Positions 11,739-24,290 are shown, counted from the first letter of the stretch. The stretch is 64,000 nt of DNA from Hyaloperonospora brassicae (GCA_947650285.1 CANTFL010001450.1:124001-188000), one strand, 5' to 3'. The notes: generated by a model not told the origin, from the letters alone. Made by a program: numbers and translations.

Positions 11739-12119
11739 AACCACCACCATAGTCATTGGACTATAGACACCGTGATACGATCACTTGCTGGCCGCCGGTA
11801 GGATCAGTGCACATTGTTGCTGCACGTTGCAAACTTATTGTACTATCAAGAACGATCGCACCATCGAATAGCTTGTGATCATCGGCCAGCAGCGTGGATC
11901 GAAGACGCTGCGCTTACCAAGTCAGGTCAAGTAGAATGTGACAGGAGTGGTCCGAAGTTTCGTTCGTCGAGTAGATGATGGTTTGACGTGAGTCAGGCAG
12001 ACTGAAAATGAAGATGAGCGTCGATGAAGTGTGGAGATGGGTCGGATCGATCGTGGATGTCATTGTAGACGAAGTAAACGCGTTTTTTTCGAGCGAAAGC
12101 GTGTGTGTCTGTTTGGCGT

Positions 12120-12205
12120 GGTATCTTGCCCGAGTGGTCTAAGGGGGCGGACTTAAGATCCGCTAGACATACCAGTCTGCGTGGGTTCAGACCCCACAGA
12201 TACCA
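12120..12205 (+). tRNA. tRNA-Leu(TAA) copy 16, G58 allele
   Basis: G58 allele; the spacer returns to the type of copies 4-12; 466 bp to the next. Confidence 0.88.
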
Positions 12206-12585
12206 AACCACCACCTAGTCATTGGACTATAGACACCGTGATACGATCACTTGCTGGATGCCGACAGGATCAGTGCACATTGTTGCTCCACGTTGCAAAC
12301 TTATTGTACTATCAAGAACGATCGCACAATCGAATAGCTTGTGATCATCGGCCAGCAGCGTGGATCGAAGACGCTGCGCTTACCAAGTCAGGTCAAGTAG
12401 AATGTGACAGGAGTGGTCCGAAGTTTCGTTCGTCGAGTAGATGATGGTTTGACGTGAGTCAGGCAGACTGAAAATGAAGATGAGCGTCGATGAAGTGTGG
12501 AGATGGGTCGGATCGATCGTGGATGTCATTGTAGACGAAGTAAACGCGTTTTTTTCGAGCGAAAGCGTGTGTGTCTGTTTGGCGT

Positions 12586-12671
12586 GGTATCTTGCCCGAG
12601 TGGTCTAAGGGGGCGGACTTAAGATCCGCTAGACATACCAGTCTGCGTGGGTTCAGACCCCACAGATACCA
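12586..12671 (+). tRNA. tRNA-Leu(TAA) copy 17, G58 allele
   Basis: Last G58 copy of the block. The spacer that follows is already the 469-bp type of the canonical block, so the switch lies between tRNA and spacer. Confidence 0.88.
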
Positions 12672-13054
12672 AACCACCACCAGTAGTCATTGGACTATAG
12701 ACACCGTGATATCGATCACTTGTTGGCCGTCGGTACGATCAGTGCACATTGTTGCTGCACGTTGCAATCTTGTTGTACTGTCAAGAACGATCGCACCATC
12801 GAATAGCTCGTGATCATCGGCCAGCAGCGTGGATCGAAGACGCTGCGCTTACTAAGTCAGGTCAAGTAGAATGTGATAAAAGTGGTCCGAAGTTTCGTTC
12901 GTCGAGTAGATGATGGTTTGACGCGAGTCAGGCAGACTGAAAATGAAGATGAGCGTTGATGAAGTGTGAAGACGGGTCGGATCGATCGTGGATGTCATTG
13001 TAGACGAAGTAAACGCGTTTTTTTCGAGCGGGAGCGTGTGTGTCTGTTTGGCGT

Positions 13055-13140
13055 GGTATCTTGCCCGAGTGGTCTAAGGGGGCGGACTTAAGATCCGCTA
13101 GACATACCAGTCTGCGTGGGTTCAAACCCCACAGATACCA
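13055..13140 (+). tRNA. tRNA-Leu(TAA) copy 18, canonical
   Basis: First canonical tRNA after the G58 block (A58, intact stem); 469 bp to the next. Confidence 0.95.
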
Positions 13141-13523
13141 AACCACCACCAGTAGTCATTGGACTATAGACACCGTGATATCGATCACTTGTTGGCCGTC
13201 GGTACGATCAGTGCACATTGTTGCTGCACGTTGCAATCTTGTTGTACTGTCAAGAACGATCGCACCATCGAATAGCTCGTGATCATCGGCCAGCAGCGTG
13301 GATCGAAGACGCTGCGCTTACTAAGTCAGGTCAAGTAGAATGTGATAAAAGTGGTCCGAAGTTTCGTTCGTCGAGTAGATGATGGTTTGACGCGAGTCAG
13401 GCAGACTGAAAATGAAGATGAGCGTTGATGAAGTGTGAAGACGGGTCGGATCGATCGTGGATGTCATTGTAGACGAAGTAAAAGCGTTTTTTTCGAGCGG
13501 GAGCGTGTGTGTCTGTTTGGCGT

Positions 13524-13609
13524 GGTATCTTGCCCGAGTGGTCTAAGGGGGCGGACTTAAGATCCGCTAGACATACCAGTCTGCGTGGGTTCAAACCCCA
13601 CAGATACCA
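13524..13609 (+). tRNA. tRNA-Leu(TAA) copy 19, canonical
   Basis: Canonical; 468 bp to the next (gatatcatcac in the spacer). Confidence 0.95.
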
Positions 13610-13991
13610 AACCACCACCAGTAGTCATTGGACTATAGACACCGTGATATCATCACTTGTTGGCCGTCGGTACGATCAGTGCACATTGTTGCTGCACGTT
13701 GCAATCTTGTTGTACTGTCAAGAACGATCGCACCATCGAATAGCTCGAGATCATCGGCCAGCAGCGTGGATCGAAGACGCTGCGCTTACTAAGTCAGGTC
13801 AAGTAGAATGTGATAAAAGTGGTCCGAAGTTTCGTTCGTCGAGTAGATGATGGTTTGACGCGAGTCAGGCAGACTGAAAATGAAGATGAGCGTTGATGAA
13901 GTGTGAAGACGGGTCGGATCGATCGTGGATGTCATTGTAGACGAAGTAAAAGCGTTTTTTTCGAGCGGGAGCGTGTGTGTCTGTTTGGCGT

Positions 13992-14077
13992 GGTATCTTG
14001 CCCGAGTGGTCTAAGGGGGCGGACTTAAGATCCGCTAGACATACCAGTCTGCGTGGGTTCAAACCCCACAGATACCA
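13992..14077 (+). tRNA. tRNA-Leu(TAA) copy 20, canonical
   Basis: Canonical; 469 bp to the next (gatatcgatcac in the spacer). Confidence 0.95.
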
Positions 14078-14460
14078 AACCACCACCAGTAGTCATTGGA
14101 CTATAGACACCGTGATATCGATCACTTGTTGGCCGTCGGTACGATCAGTGCACATTGTTGCTGCACGTTGCAATCTTGTTGTACTGTCAAGAACGATCGC
14201 ACCATCGAATAGCTCGAGATCATCGGCCAGCAGCGTGGATCGAAGACGCTGCGCTTACTAAGTCAGGTCAAGTAGAATGTGATAAGAGTGGTCCGAAGTT
14301 TCGTTCGTCGAGTAGATGATGGTTTGACGCGAGTCAGGCAGACTGAAAATGAAGATGAGCGTTGATGAAGTGTGAAGACGGGTCGGATCGATCGTGGATG
14401 TCATTGTAGACGAAGTAAAAGCGTTTTTTTCGAGCGGGAGCGTGTGTGTCTGTTTGGCGT

Positions 14461-14546
14461 GGTATCTTGCCCGAGTGGTCTAAGGGGGCGGACTTAAGAT
14501 CCGCTAGACATACCAGTCTGCGTGGGTTCAAACCCCACAGATACCA
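14461..14546 (+). tRNA. tRNA-Leu(TAA) copy 21, canonical
   Basis: Canonical. First spacer with agtcaccgg instead of agtcattgg after the tRNA within this block; 469 bp to the next. Confidence 0.95.
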
Positions 14547-14929
14547 AACCACCACCAGTAGTCACCGGACTATAGACACCGTGATATCGATCACTTGTTG
14601 GCCGTCGGTACGATCAGTGCACATTGTTGCTGCACGTTGCAATCTTGTTGTACTGTCAAGAACGATCGCACCATCGAATAGCTCGAGATCATCGGCCAGC
14701 AGCGTGGATCGAAGACGCTGCGCTTACTAAGTCAGGTCAAGTAGAATGTGATAAAAGTGGTCCGAAGTTTCGTTCGTCGAGTAGATGATGGTTTGACGCG
14801 AGTCAGGCAGACTGAAAATGAAGATGAGCGTTGATGAAGTGTGAAGACGGGTCGGATCGATCGTGGATGTCATTGTAGACGAAGTAAAAGCGTTTTTTTC
14901 GAGCGGGAGCGTGTGTGTCTGTTTGGCGT

Positions 14930-15015
14930 GGTATCTTGCCCGAGTGGTCTAAGGGGGCGGACTTAAGATCCGCTAGACATACCAGTCTGCGTGGGTTCAA
15001 ACCCCACAGATACCA
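14930..15015 (+). tRNA. tRNA-Leu(TAA) copy 22, canonical
   Basis: Canonical; 468-bp unit with gcatattg, start of the alternating two-unit pattern. Confidence 0.95.
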
Positions 15016-15397
15016 AACCACCACCAGTAGTCACCGGACTATAGACACCGTGATATCATCACTTGTTGGCCGTCGGTACGATCAGTGCATATTGTTGCTG
15101 CACGTTGCAATCTTGTTGTACTGTCAAGAACGATCGCACCATCGAATAGCTCGAGATCATCGGCCAGCAGCGTGGATCGAAGACGCTGCGCTTACTAAGT
15201 CAGGTCAAGTAGAATGTGATAAAAGTGGTCCGAAGTTTCGTTCGTCGAGTAGATGATGGTTTGACGCGAGTCAGGCAGACTGAAAATGAAGATGAGCGTT
15301 GATGAAGTGTGAAGACGGGTCGGATCGATCGTGGATGTCATTGTAGACGAAGTAAAAGCGTTTTTTTCGAGCGGGAGCGTGTGTGTCTGTTTGGCGT

Positions 15398-15483
15398 GGT
15401 ATCTTGCCCGAGTGGTCTAAGGGGGCGGACTTAAGATCCGCTAGACATACCAGTCTGCGTGGGTTCAAACCCCACAGATACCA
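15398..15483 (+). tRNA. tRNA-Leu(TAA) copy 23, canonical
   Basis: Canonical; 469-bp unit with gcacattg. Confidence 0.95.
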
Positions 15484-15866
15484 AACCACCACCAGTAGTC
15501 ACCGGACTATAGACACCGTGATATCGATCACTTGTTGGCCGTCGGTACGATCAGTGCACATTGTTGCTGCACGTTGCAATCTTGTTGTACTGTCAAGAAC
15601 GATCGCACCATCGAATAGCTCGAGATCATCGGCCAGCAGCGTGGATCGAAGACGCTGCGCTTACTAAGTCAGGTCAAGTAGAATGTGATAAAAGTGGTCC
15701 GAAGTTTCGTTCGTCGAGTAGATGATGGTTTGACGCGAGTCAGGCAGACTGAAAATGAAGATGAGCGTTGATGAAGTGTGAAGACGGGTCGGATCGATCG
15801 TGGATGTCATTGTAGACGAAGTAAAAGCGTTTTTTTCGAGCGGGAGCGTGTGTGTCTGTTTGGCGT

Positions 15867-15952
15867 GGTATCTTGCCCGAGTGGTCTAAGGGGGCGGACT
15901 TAAGATCCGCTAGACATACCAGTCTGCGTGGGTTCAAACCCCACAGATACCA
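15867..15952 (+). tRNA. tRNA-Leu(TAA) copy 24, canonical
   Basis: Canonical; 468-bp unit with gcatattg. Confidence 0.95.
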
Positions 15953-16334
15953 AACCACCACCAGTAGTCACCGGACTATAGACACCGTGATATCATCACT
16001 TGTTGGCCGTCGGTACGATCAGTGCATATTGTTGCTGCACGTTGCAATCTTGTTGTACTGTCAAGAACGATCGCACCATCGAATAGCTCGAGATCATCGG
16101 CCAGCAGCGTGGATCGAAGACGCTGCGCTTACTAAGTCAGGTCAAGTAGAATGTGATAAAAGTGGTCCGAAGTTTCGTTCGTCGAGTAGATGATGGTTTG
16201 ACGCGAGTCAGGCAGACTGAAAATGAAGATGAGCGTTGATGAAGTGTGAAGACGGGTCGGATCGATCGTGGATGTCATTGTAGACGAAGTAAAAGCGTTT
16301 TTTTCGAGCGGGAGCGTGTGTGTCTGTTTGGCGT

Positions 16335-16420
16335 GGTATCTTGCCCGAGTGGTCTAAGGGGGCGGACTTAAGATCCGCTAGACATACCAGTCTGCGTGGG
16401 TTCAAACCCCACAGATACCA
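16335..16420 (+). tRNA. tRNA-Leu(TAA) copy 25, canonical
   Basis: Canonical; 469-bp unit with gcacattg. Confidence 0.95.
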
Positions 16421-16803
16421 AACCACCACCAGTAGTCACCGGACTATAGACACCGTGATATCGATCACTTGTTGGCCGTCGGTACGATCAGTGCACATTG
16501 TTGCTGCACGTTGCAATCTTGTTGTACTGTCAAGAACGATCGCACCATCGAATAGCTCGAGATCATCGGCCAGCAGCGTGGATCGAAGACGCTGCGCTTA
16601 CTAAGTCAGGTCAAGTAGAATGTGATAAAAGTGGTCCGAAGTTTCGTTCGTCGAGTAGATGATGGTTTGACGCGAGTCAGGCAGACTGAAAATGAAGATG
16701 AGCGTTGATGAAGTGTGAAGACGGGTCGGATCGATCGTGGATGTCATTGTAGACGAAGTAAAAGCGTTTTTTTCGAGCGGGAGCGTGTGTGTCTGTTTGG
16801 CGT

Positions 16804-16889
16804 GGTATCTTGCCCGAGTGGTCTAAGGGGGCGGACTTAAGATCCGCTAGACATACCAGTCTGCGTGGGTTCAAACCCCACAGATACCA
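16804..16889 (+). tRNA. tRNA-Leu(TAA) copy 26, canonical
   Basis: Canonical; 468-bp unit with gcatattg. Confidence 0.95.
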
Positions 16890-17271
16890 AACCACCACCA
16901 GTAGTCACCGGACTATAGACACCGTGATATCATCACTTGTTGGCCGTCGGTACGATCAGTGCATATTGTTGCTGCACGTTGCAATCTTGTTGTACTGTCA
17001 AGAACGATCGCACCATCGAATAGCTCGAGATCATCGGCCAGCAGCGTGGATCGAAGACGCTGCGCTTACTAAGTCAGGTCAAGTAGAATGTGATAAAAGT
17101 GGTCCGAAGTTTCGTTCGTCGAGTAGATGATGGTTTGACGCGAGTCAGGCAGACTGAAAATGAAGATGAGCGTTGATGAAGTGTGAAGACGGGTCGGATC
17201 GATCGTGGATGTCATTGTAGACGAAGTAAAAGCGTTTTTTTCGAGCGGGAGCGTGTGTGTCTGTTTGGCGT

Positions 17272-17357
17272 GGTATCTTGCCCGAGTGGTCTAAGGGGGC
17301 GGACTTAAGATCCGCTAGACATACCAGTCTGCGTGGGTTCAAACCCCACAGATACCA
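17272..17357 (+). tRNA. tRNA-Leu(TAA) copy 27, canonical
   Basis: Canonical; gcacattg type, now 468 bp. Confidence 0.95.
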
Positions 17358-17739
17358 AACCACCACCAGTAGTCACCGGACTATAGACACCGTGATATCA
17401 TCACTTGTTGGCCGTCGGTACGATCAGTGCACATTGTTGCTGCACGTTGCAATCTTGTTGTACTGTCAAGAACGATCGCACCATCGAATAGCTCGAGATC
17501 ATCGGCCAGCAGCGTGGATCGAAGACGCTGCGCTTACTAAGTCAGGTCAAGTAGAATGTGATAAAAGTGGTCCGAAGTTTCGTTCGTCGAGTAGATGATG
17601 GTTTGACGCGAGTCAGGCAGACTGAAAATGAAGATGAGCGTTGATGAAGTGTGAAGACGGGTCGGATCGATCGTGGATGTCATTGTAGACGAAGTAAAAG
17701 CGTTTTTTTCGAGCGGGAGCGTGTGTGTCTGTTTGGCGT

Positions 17740-17825
17740 GGTATCTTGCCCGAGTGGTCTAAGGGGGCGGACTTAAGATCCGCTAGACATACCAGTCTGC
17801 GTGGGTTCAAACCCCACAGATACCA
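17740..17825 (+). tRNA. tRNA-Leu(TAA) copy 28, canonical
   Basis: Canonical; gcatattg type. Confidence 0.95.
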
Positions 17826-18207
17826 AACCACCACCAGTAGTCACCGGACTATAGACACCGTGATATCATCACTTGTTGGCCGTCGGTACGATCAGTGCAT
17901 ATTGTTGCTGCACGTTGCAATCTTGTTGTACTGTCAAGAACGATCGCACCATCGAATAGCTCGAGATCATCGGCCAGCAGCGTGGATCGAAGACGCTGCG
18001 CTTACTAAGTCAGGTCAAGTAGAATGTGATAAAAGTGGTCCGAAGTTTCGTTCGTCGAGTAGATGATGGTTTGACGCGAGTCAGGCAGACTGAAAATGAA
18101 GATGAGCGTTGATGAAGTGTGAAGACGGGTCGGATCGATCGTGGATGTCATTGTAGACGAAGTAAAAGCGTTTTTTTCGAGCGGGAGCGTGTGTGTCTGT
18201 TTGGCGT

Positions 18208-18293
18208 GGTATCTTGCCCGAGTGGTCTAAGGGGGCGGACTTAAGATCCGCTAGACATACCAGTCTGCGTGGGTTCAAACCCCACAGATACCA
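18208..18293 (+). tRNA. tRNA-Leu(TAA) copy 29, canonical
   Basis: Canonical; gcacattg type. Confidence 0.95.
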
Positions 18294-18675
18294 AACCACC
18301 ACCAGTAGTCACCGGACTATAGACACCGTGATATCATCACTTGTTGGCCGTCGGTACGATCAGTGCACATTGTTGCTGCACGTTGCAATCTTGTTGTACT
18401 GTCAAGAACGATCGCACCATCGAATAGCTCGAGATCATCGGCCAGCAGCGTGGATCGAAGACGCTGCGCTTACTAAGTCAGGTCAAGTAGAATGTGATAA
18501 AAGTGGTCCGAAGTTTCGTTCGTCGAGTAGATGATGGTTTGACGCGAGTCAGGCAGACTGAAAATGAAGATGAGCGTTGATGAAGTGTGAAGACGGGTCG
18601 GATCGATCGTGGATGTCATTGTAGACGAAGTAAAAGCGTTTTTTTCGAGCGGGAGCGTGTGTGTCTGTTTGGCGT

Positions 18676-18761
18676 GGTATCTTGCCCGAGTGGTCTAAGG
18701 GGGCGGACTTAAGATCCGCTAGACATACCAGTCTGCGTGGGTTCAAACCCCACAGATACCA
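18676..18761 (+). tRNA. tRNA-Leu(TAA) copy 30, canonical
   Basis: Canonical; last copy before the C51 block; gcatattg type. Confidence 0.95.
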
Positions 18762-19143
18762 AACCACCACCAGTAGTCACCGGACTATAGACACCGTGAT
18801 ATCATCACTTGTTGGCCGTCGGTACGATCAGTGCATATTGTTGCTGCACGTTGCAATCTTGTTGTACTGTCAAGAACGATCGCACCATCGAATAGCTCGA
18901 GATCATCGGCCAGCAGCGTGGATCGAAGACGCTGCGCTTACTAAGTCAGGTCAAGTAGAATGTGATAAAAGTGGTCCGAAGTTTCGTTCGTCGAGTAGAT
19001 GATGGTTTGACGCGAGTCAGGCAGACTGAAAATGAAGATGAGCGTTGATGAAGTGTGAAGACGGGTCGGATCGATCGTGGATGTCATTGTAGACGAAGTA
19101 AAAGCGTTTTTTTCGAGCGGGAGCGTGTGTGTCTGTTTGGCGT

Positions 19144-19229
19144 GGTATCTTGCCCGAGTGGTCTAAGGGGGCGGACTTAAGATCCGCTAGACATACCAGT
19201 CTGCGTCGGTTCAAACCCCACAGATACCA
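19144..19229 (+). tRNA. tRNA-Leu(TAA) copy 31, C51 allele
   Basis: First copy with T stem GTCGG against CCCAC, leaving a C51-C63 mismatch. The B box stays intact. Its spacer also introduces ctgacaatg in place of ctgaaaatg. Confidence 0.88.
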
Positions 19230-19611
19230 AACCACCACCAGTAGTCACCGGACTATAGACACCGTGATATCATCACTTGTTGGCCGTCGGTACGATCAGT
19301 GCATATTGTTGCTGCACGTTGCAATCTTGTTGTACTGTCAAGAACGATCGCACCATCGAATAGCTCGAGATCATCGGCCAGCAGCGTGGATCGAAGACGC
19401 TGCGCTTACTAAGTCAGGTCAAGTAGAATGTGATAAAAGTGGTCCGAAGTTTCGTTCGTCGAGTAGATGATGGTTTGACGCGAGTCAGGCAGACTGACAA
19501 TGAAGATGAGCGTTGATGAAGTGTGAAGACGGGTCGGATCGATCGTGGATGTCATTGTAGACGAAGTAAAAGCGTTTTTTTCGAGCGGGAGCGTGTGTGT
19601 CTGTTTGGCGT

Positions 19612-19697
19612 GGTATCTTGCCCGAGTGGTCTAAGGGGGCGGACTTAAGATCCGCTAGACATACCAGTCTGCGTCGGTTCAAACCCCACAGATACCA
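19612..19697 (+). tRNA. tRNA-Leu(TAA) copy 32, C51 allele
   Basis: C51 allele; spacer keeps the older ctgaaaatg. Confidence 0.88.
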
Positions 19698-20079
19698 AAC
19701 CACCACCAGTAGTCACCGGACTATAGACACCGTGATATCATCACTTGTCGGCCGTCGGTACGATCAGTGCATATTGTTGCTGCACGTTGCAATCTTGTTG
19801 TACTGTCAAGAACGATCGCACCATCGAATAGCTCGAGATCATCGGCCAGCAGCGTGGATCGAAGACGCTGCGCTTACTAAGTCAGGTCAAGTAGAATGTG
19901 ATAAAAGTGGTCCGAAGTTTCGTTCGTCGAGTAGATGATGGTTTGACGCGAGTCAGGCAGACTGAAAATGAAGATGAGCGTTGATGAAGTGTGAAGACGG
20001 GTCGGATCGATCGTGGATGTCATTGTAGACGAAGTAAAAGCGTTTTTTTCGAGCGGGAGCGTGTGTGTCTGTTTGGCGT

Positions 20080-20165
20080 GGTATCTTGCCCGAGTGGTCT
20101 AAGGGGGCGGACTTAAGATCCGCTAGACATACCAGTCTGCGTCGGTTCAAACCCCACAGATACCA
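20080..20165 (+). tRNA. tRNA-Leu(TAA) copy 33, C51 allele
   Basis: C51 allele; ctgacaatg spacer, cttgtcggcc type. Confidence 0.88.
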
Positions 20166-20547
20166 AACCACCACCAGTAGTCACCGGACTATAGACACCG
20201 TGATATCATCACTTGTCGGCCGTCGGTACGATCAGTGCATATTGTTGCTGCACGTTGCAATCTTGTTGTACTGTCAAGAACGATCGCACCATCGAATAGC
20301 TCGAGATCATCGGCCAGCAGCGTGGATCGAAGACGCTGCGCTTACTAAGTCAGGTCAAGTAGAATGTGATAAAAGTGGTCCGAAGTTTCGTTCGTCGAGT
20401 AGATGATGGTTTGACGCGAGTCAGGCAGACTGACAATGAAGATGAGCGTTGATGAAGTGTGAAGACGGGTCGGATCGATCGTGGATGTCATTGTAGACGA
20501 AGTAAAAGCGTTTTTTTCGAGCGGGAGCGTGTGTGTCTGTTTGGCGT

Positions 20548-20633
20548 GGTATCTTGCCCGAGTGGTCTAAGGGGGCGGACTTAAGATCCGCTAGACATAC
20601 CAGTCTGCGTCGGTTCAAACCCCACAGATACCA
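20548..20633 (+). tRNA. tRNA-Leu(TAA) copy 34, C51 allele
   Basis: C51 allele; 467 bp to the next because that unit has a T6 run. Confidence 0.88.
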
Positions 20634-21014
20634 AACCACCACCAGTAGTCACCGGACTATAGACACCGTGATATCATCACTTGTCGGCCGTCGGTACGAT
20701 CAGTGCACATTGTTGCTGCACGTTGCAATCTTGTTGTACTGTCAAGAACGATCGCACCATCGAATAGCTCGAGATCATCGGCCAGCAGCGTGGATCGAAG
20801 ACGCTGCGCTTACTAAGTCAGGTCAAGTAGAATGTGATAAAAGTGGTCCGAAGTTTCGTTCGTCGAGTAGATGATGGTTTGACGCGAGTCAGGCAGACTG
20901 ACAATGAAGATGAGCGTTGATGAAGTGTGAAGACGGGTCGGATCGATCGTGGATGTCATTGTAGACGAAGTAAAAGCGTTTTTTCGAGCGGGAGCGTGTG
21001 TGTCTGTTTGGCGT

Positions 21015-21100
21015 GGTATCTTGCCCGAGTGGTCTAAGGGGGCGGACTTAAGATCCGCTAGACATACCAGTCTGCGTCGGTTCAAACCCCACAGATACCA
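21015..21100 (+). tRNA. tRNA-Leu(TAA) copy 35, C51 allele
   Basis: C51 allele; T6 instead of T7 upstream. The spacer has gacggtgcgc instead of gacgctgcgc, as also after copy 1, which spoils the 7-bp spacer stem. Confidence 0.88.
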
Positions 21101-21482
21101 AACCACCACCAGTAGTCACCGGACTATAGACACCGTGATATCATCACTTGTTGGCCGTCGGTACGATCAGTGCATATTGTTGCTGCACGTTGCAATCTTG
21201 TTGTACTGTCAAGAACGATCGCACCATCGAATAGCTCGAGATCATCGGCCAGCAGCGTGGATCGAAGACGGTGCGCTTACTAAGTCAGGTCAAGTAGAAT
21301 GTGATAAAAGTGGTCCGAAGTTTCGTTCGTCGAGTAGATGATGGTTTGACGCGAGTCAGGCAGACTGACAATGAAGATGAGCGTTGATGAAGTGTGAAGA
21401 CGGGTCGGATCGATCGTGGATGTCATTGTAGACGAAGTAAAAGCGTTTTTTTCGAGCGGGAGCGTGTGTGTCTGTTTGGCGT

Positions 21483-21568
21483 GGTATCTTGCCCGAGTGG
21501 TCTAAGGGGGCGGACTTAAGATCCGCTAGACATACCAGTCTGCGTCGGTTCAAACCCCACAGATACCA
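21483..21568 (+). tRNA. tRNA-Leu(TAA) copy 36, C51 allele
   Basis: C51 allele; first spacer with aagccagg in place of aagtcagg. Confidence 0.88.
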
Positions 21569-21950
21569 AACCACCACCAGTAGTCACCGGACTATAGACA
21601 CCGTGATATCATCACTTGTCGGCCGTCGGTACGATCAGTGCACATTGTTGCTGCACGTTGCAATCTTGTTGTACTGTCAAGAACGATCGCACCATCGAAT
21701 AGCTCGAGATCATCGGCCAGCAGCGTGGATCGAAGACGCTGCGCTTACTAAGCCAGGTCAAGTAGAATGTGATAAAAGTGGTCCGAAGTTTCGTTCGTCG
21801 AGTAGATGATGGTTTGACGCGAGTCAGGCAGACTGACAATGAAGATGAGCGTTGATGAAGTGTGAAGACGGGTCGGATCGATCGTGGATGTCATTGTAGA
21901 CGAAGTAAAAGCGTTTTTTTCGAGCGGGAGCGTGTGTGTCTGTTTGGCGT

Positions 21951-22036
21951 GGTATCTTGCCCGAGTGGTCTAAGGGGGCGGACTTAAGATCCGCTAGACA
22001 TACCAGTCTGCGTCGGTTCAAACCCCACAGATACCA
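21951..22036 (+). tRNA. tRNA-Leu(TAA) copy 37, C51 allele
   Basis: C51 allele; aagccagg spacer. Confidence 0.88.
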
Positions 22037-22418
22037 AACCACCACCAGTAGTCACCGGACTATAGACACCGTGATATCATCACTTGTCGGCCGTCGGTAC
22101 GATCAGTGCACATTGTTGCTGCACGTTGCAATCTTGTTGTACTGTCAAGAACGATCGCACCATCGAATAGCTCGAGATCATCGGCCAGCAGCGTGGATCG
22201 AAGACGCTGCGCTTACTAAGCCAGGTCAAGTAGAATGTGATAAAAGTGGTCCGAAGTTTCGTTCGTCGAGTAGATGATGGTTTGACGCGAGTCAGGCAGA
22301 CTGACAATGAAGATGAGCGTTGATGAAGTGTGAAGACGGGTCGGATCGATCGTGGATGTCATTGTAGACGAAGTAAAAGCGTTTTTTTCGAGCGGGAGCG
22401 TGTGTGTCTGTTTGGCGT

Positions 22419-22504
22419 GGTATCTTGCCCGAGTGGTCTAAGGGGGCGGACTTAAGATCCGCTAGACATACCAGTCTGCGTCGGTTCAAACCCCACAGAT
22501 ACCA
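22419..22504 (+). tRNA. tRNA-Leu(TAA) copy 38, C51 allele
   Basis: C51 allele; aagccagg spacer. Confidence 0.88.
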
Positions 22505-22886
22505 AACCACCACCAGTAGTCACCGGACTATAGACACCGTGATATCATCACTTGTCGGCCGTCGGTACGATCAGTGCACATTGTTGCTGCACGTTGCAAT
22601 CTTGTTGTACTGTCAAGAACGATCGCACCATCGAATAGCTCGAGATCATCGGCCAGCAGCGTGGATCGAAGACGCTGCGCTTACTAAGCCAGGTCAAGTA
22701 GAATGTGATAAAAGTGGTCCGAAGTTTCGTTCGTCGAGTAGATGATGGTTTGACGCGAGTCAGGCAGACTGACAATGAAGATGAGCGTTGATGAAGTGTG
22801 AAGACGGGTCGGATCGATCGTGGATGTCATTGTAGACGAAGTAAAAGCGTTTTTTTCGAGCGGGAGCGTGTGTGTCTGTTTGGCGT

Positions 22887-22972
22887 GGTATCTTGCCCGA
22901 GTGGTCTAAGGGGGCGGACTTAAGATCCGCTAGACATACCAGTCTGCGTGGGTTCAAACCCCACAGATACCA
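22887..22972 (+). tRNA. tRNA-Leu(TAA) copy 39, canonical in C51-type spacer
   Basis: T stem restored to GTGGG, while the spacer is still of the aagccagg and ctgacaatg type of its C51 neighbours. This is a mosaic unit. Confidence 0.95.
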
Positions 22973-23354
22973 AACCACCACCAGTAGTCACCGGACTATA
23001 GACACCGTGATATCATCACTTGTCGGCCGTCGGTACGATCAGTGCACATTGTTGCTGCACGTTGCAATCTTGTTGTACTGTCAAGAACGATCGCACCATC
23101 GAATAGCTCGAGATCATCGGCCAGCAGCGTGGATCGAAGACGCTGCGCTTACTAAGCCAGGTCAAGTAGAATGTGATAAAAGTGGTCCGAAGTTTCGTTC
23201 GTCGAGTAGATGATGGTTTGACGCGAGTCAGGCAGACTGACAATGAAGATGAGCGTTGATGAAGTGTGAAGACGGGTCGGATCGATCGTGGATGTCATTG
23301 TAGACGAAGTAAAAGCGTTTTTTTCGAGCGGGAGCGTGTGTGTCTGTTTGGCGT

Positions 23355-23440
23355 GGTATCTTGCCCGAGTGGTCTAAGGGGGCGGACTTAAGATCCGCTA
23401 GACATACCAGTCTGCGTGGGTTCAAACCCCACAGATACCA
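23355..23440 (+). tRNA. tRNA-Leu(TAA) copy 40, canonical in C51-type spacer
   Basis: Mosaic like copy 39; last of the consecutive aagccagg spacers. Confidence 0.95.
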
Positions 23441-23822
23441 AACCACCACCAGTAGTCACCGGACTATAGACACCGTGATATCATCACTTGTCGGCCGTCG
23501 GTACGATCAGTGCACATTGTTGCTGCACGTTGCAATCTTGTTGTACTGTCAAGAACGATCGCACCATCGAATAGCTCGAGATCATCGGCCAGCAGCGTGG
23601 ATCGAAGACGCTGCGCTTACTAAGCCAGGTCAAGTAGAATGTGATAAAAGTGGTCCGAAGTTTCGTTCGTCGAGTAGATGATGGTTTGACGCGAGTCAGG
23701 CAGACTGACAATGAAGATGAGCGTTGATGAAGTGTGAAGACGGGTCGGATCGATCGTGGATGTCATTGTAGACGAAGTAAAAGCGTTTTTTTCGAGCGGG
23801 AGCGTGTGTGTCTGTTTGGCGT

Positions 23823-23908
23823 GGTATCTTGCCCGAGTGGTCTAAGGGGGCGGACTTAAGATCCGCTAGACATACCAGTCTGCGTCGGTTCAAACCCCAC
23901 AGATACCA
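23823..23908 (+). tRNA. tRNA-Leu(TAA) copy 41, C51 allele
   Basis: C51 allele again; aagtcagg spacer. Confidence 0.88.
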
Positions 23909-24290
23909 AACCACCACCAGTAGTCACCGGACTATAGACACCGTGATATCATCACTTGTCGGCCGTCGGTACGATCAGTGCACATTGTTGCTGCACGTTG
24001 CAATCTTGTTGTACTGTCAAGAACGATCGCACCATCGAATAGCTCGAGATCATCGGCCAGCAGCGTGGATCGAAGACGCTGCGCTTACTAAGTCAGGTCA
24101 AGTAGAATGTGATAAAAGTGGTCCGAAGTTTCGTTCGTCGAGTAGATGATGGTTTGACGCGAGTCAGGCAGACTGACAATGAAGATGAGCGTTGATGAAG
24201 TGTGAAGACGGGTCGGATCGATCGTGGATGTCATTGTAGACGAAGTAAAAGCGTTTTTTTCGAGCGGGAGCGTGTGTGTCTGTTTGGCGT

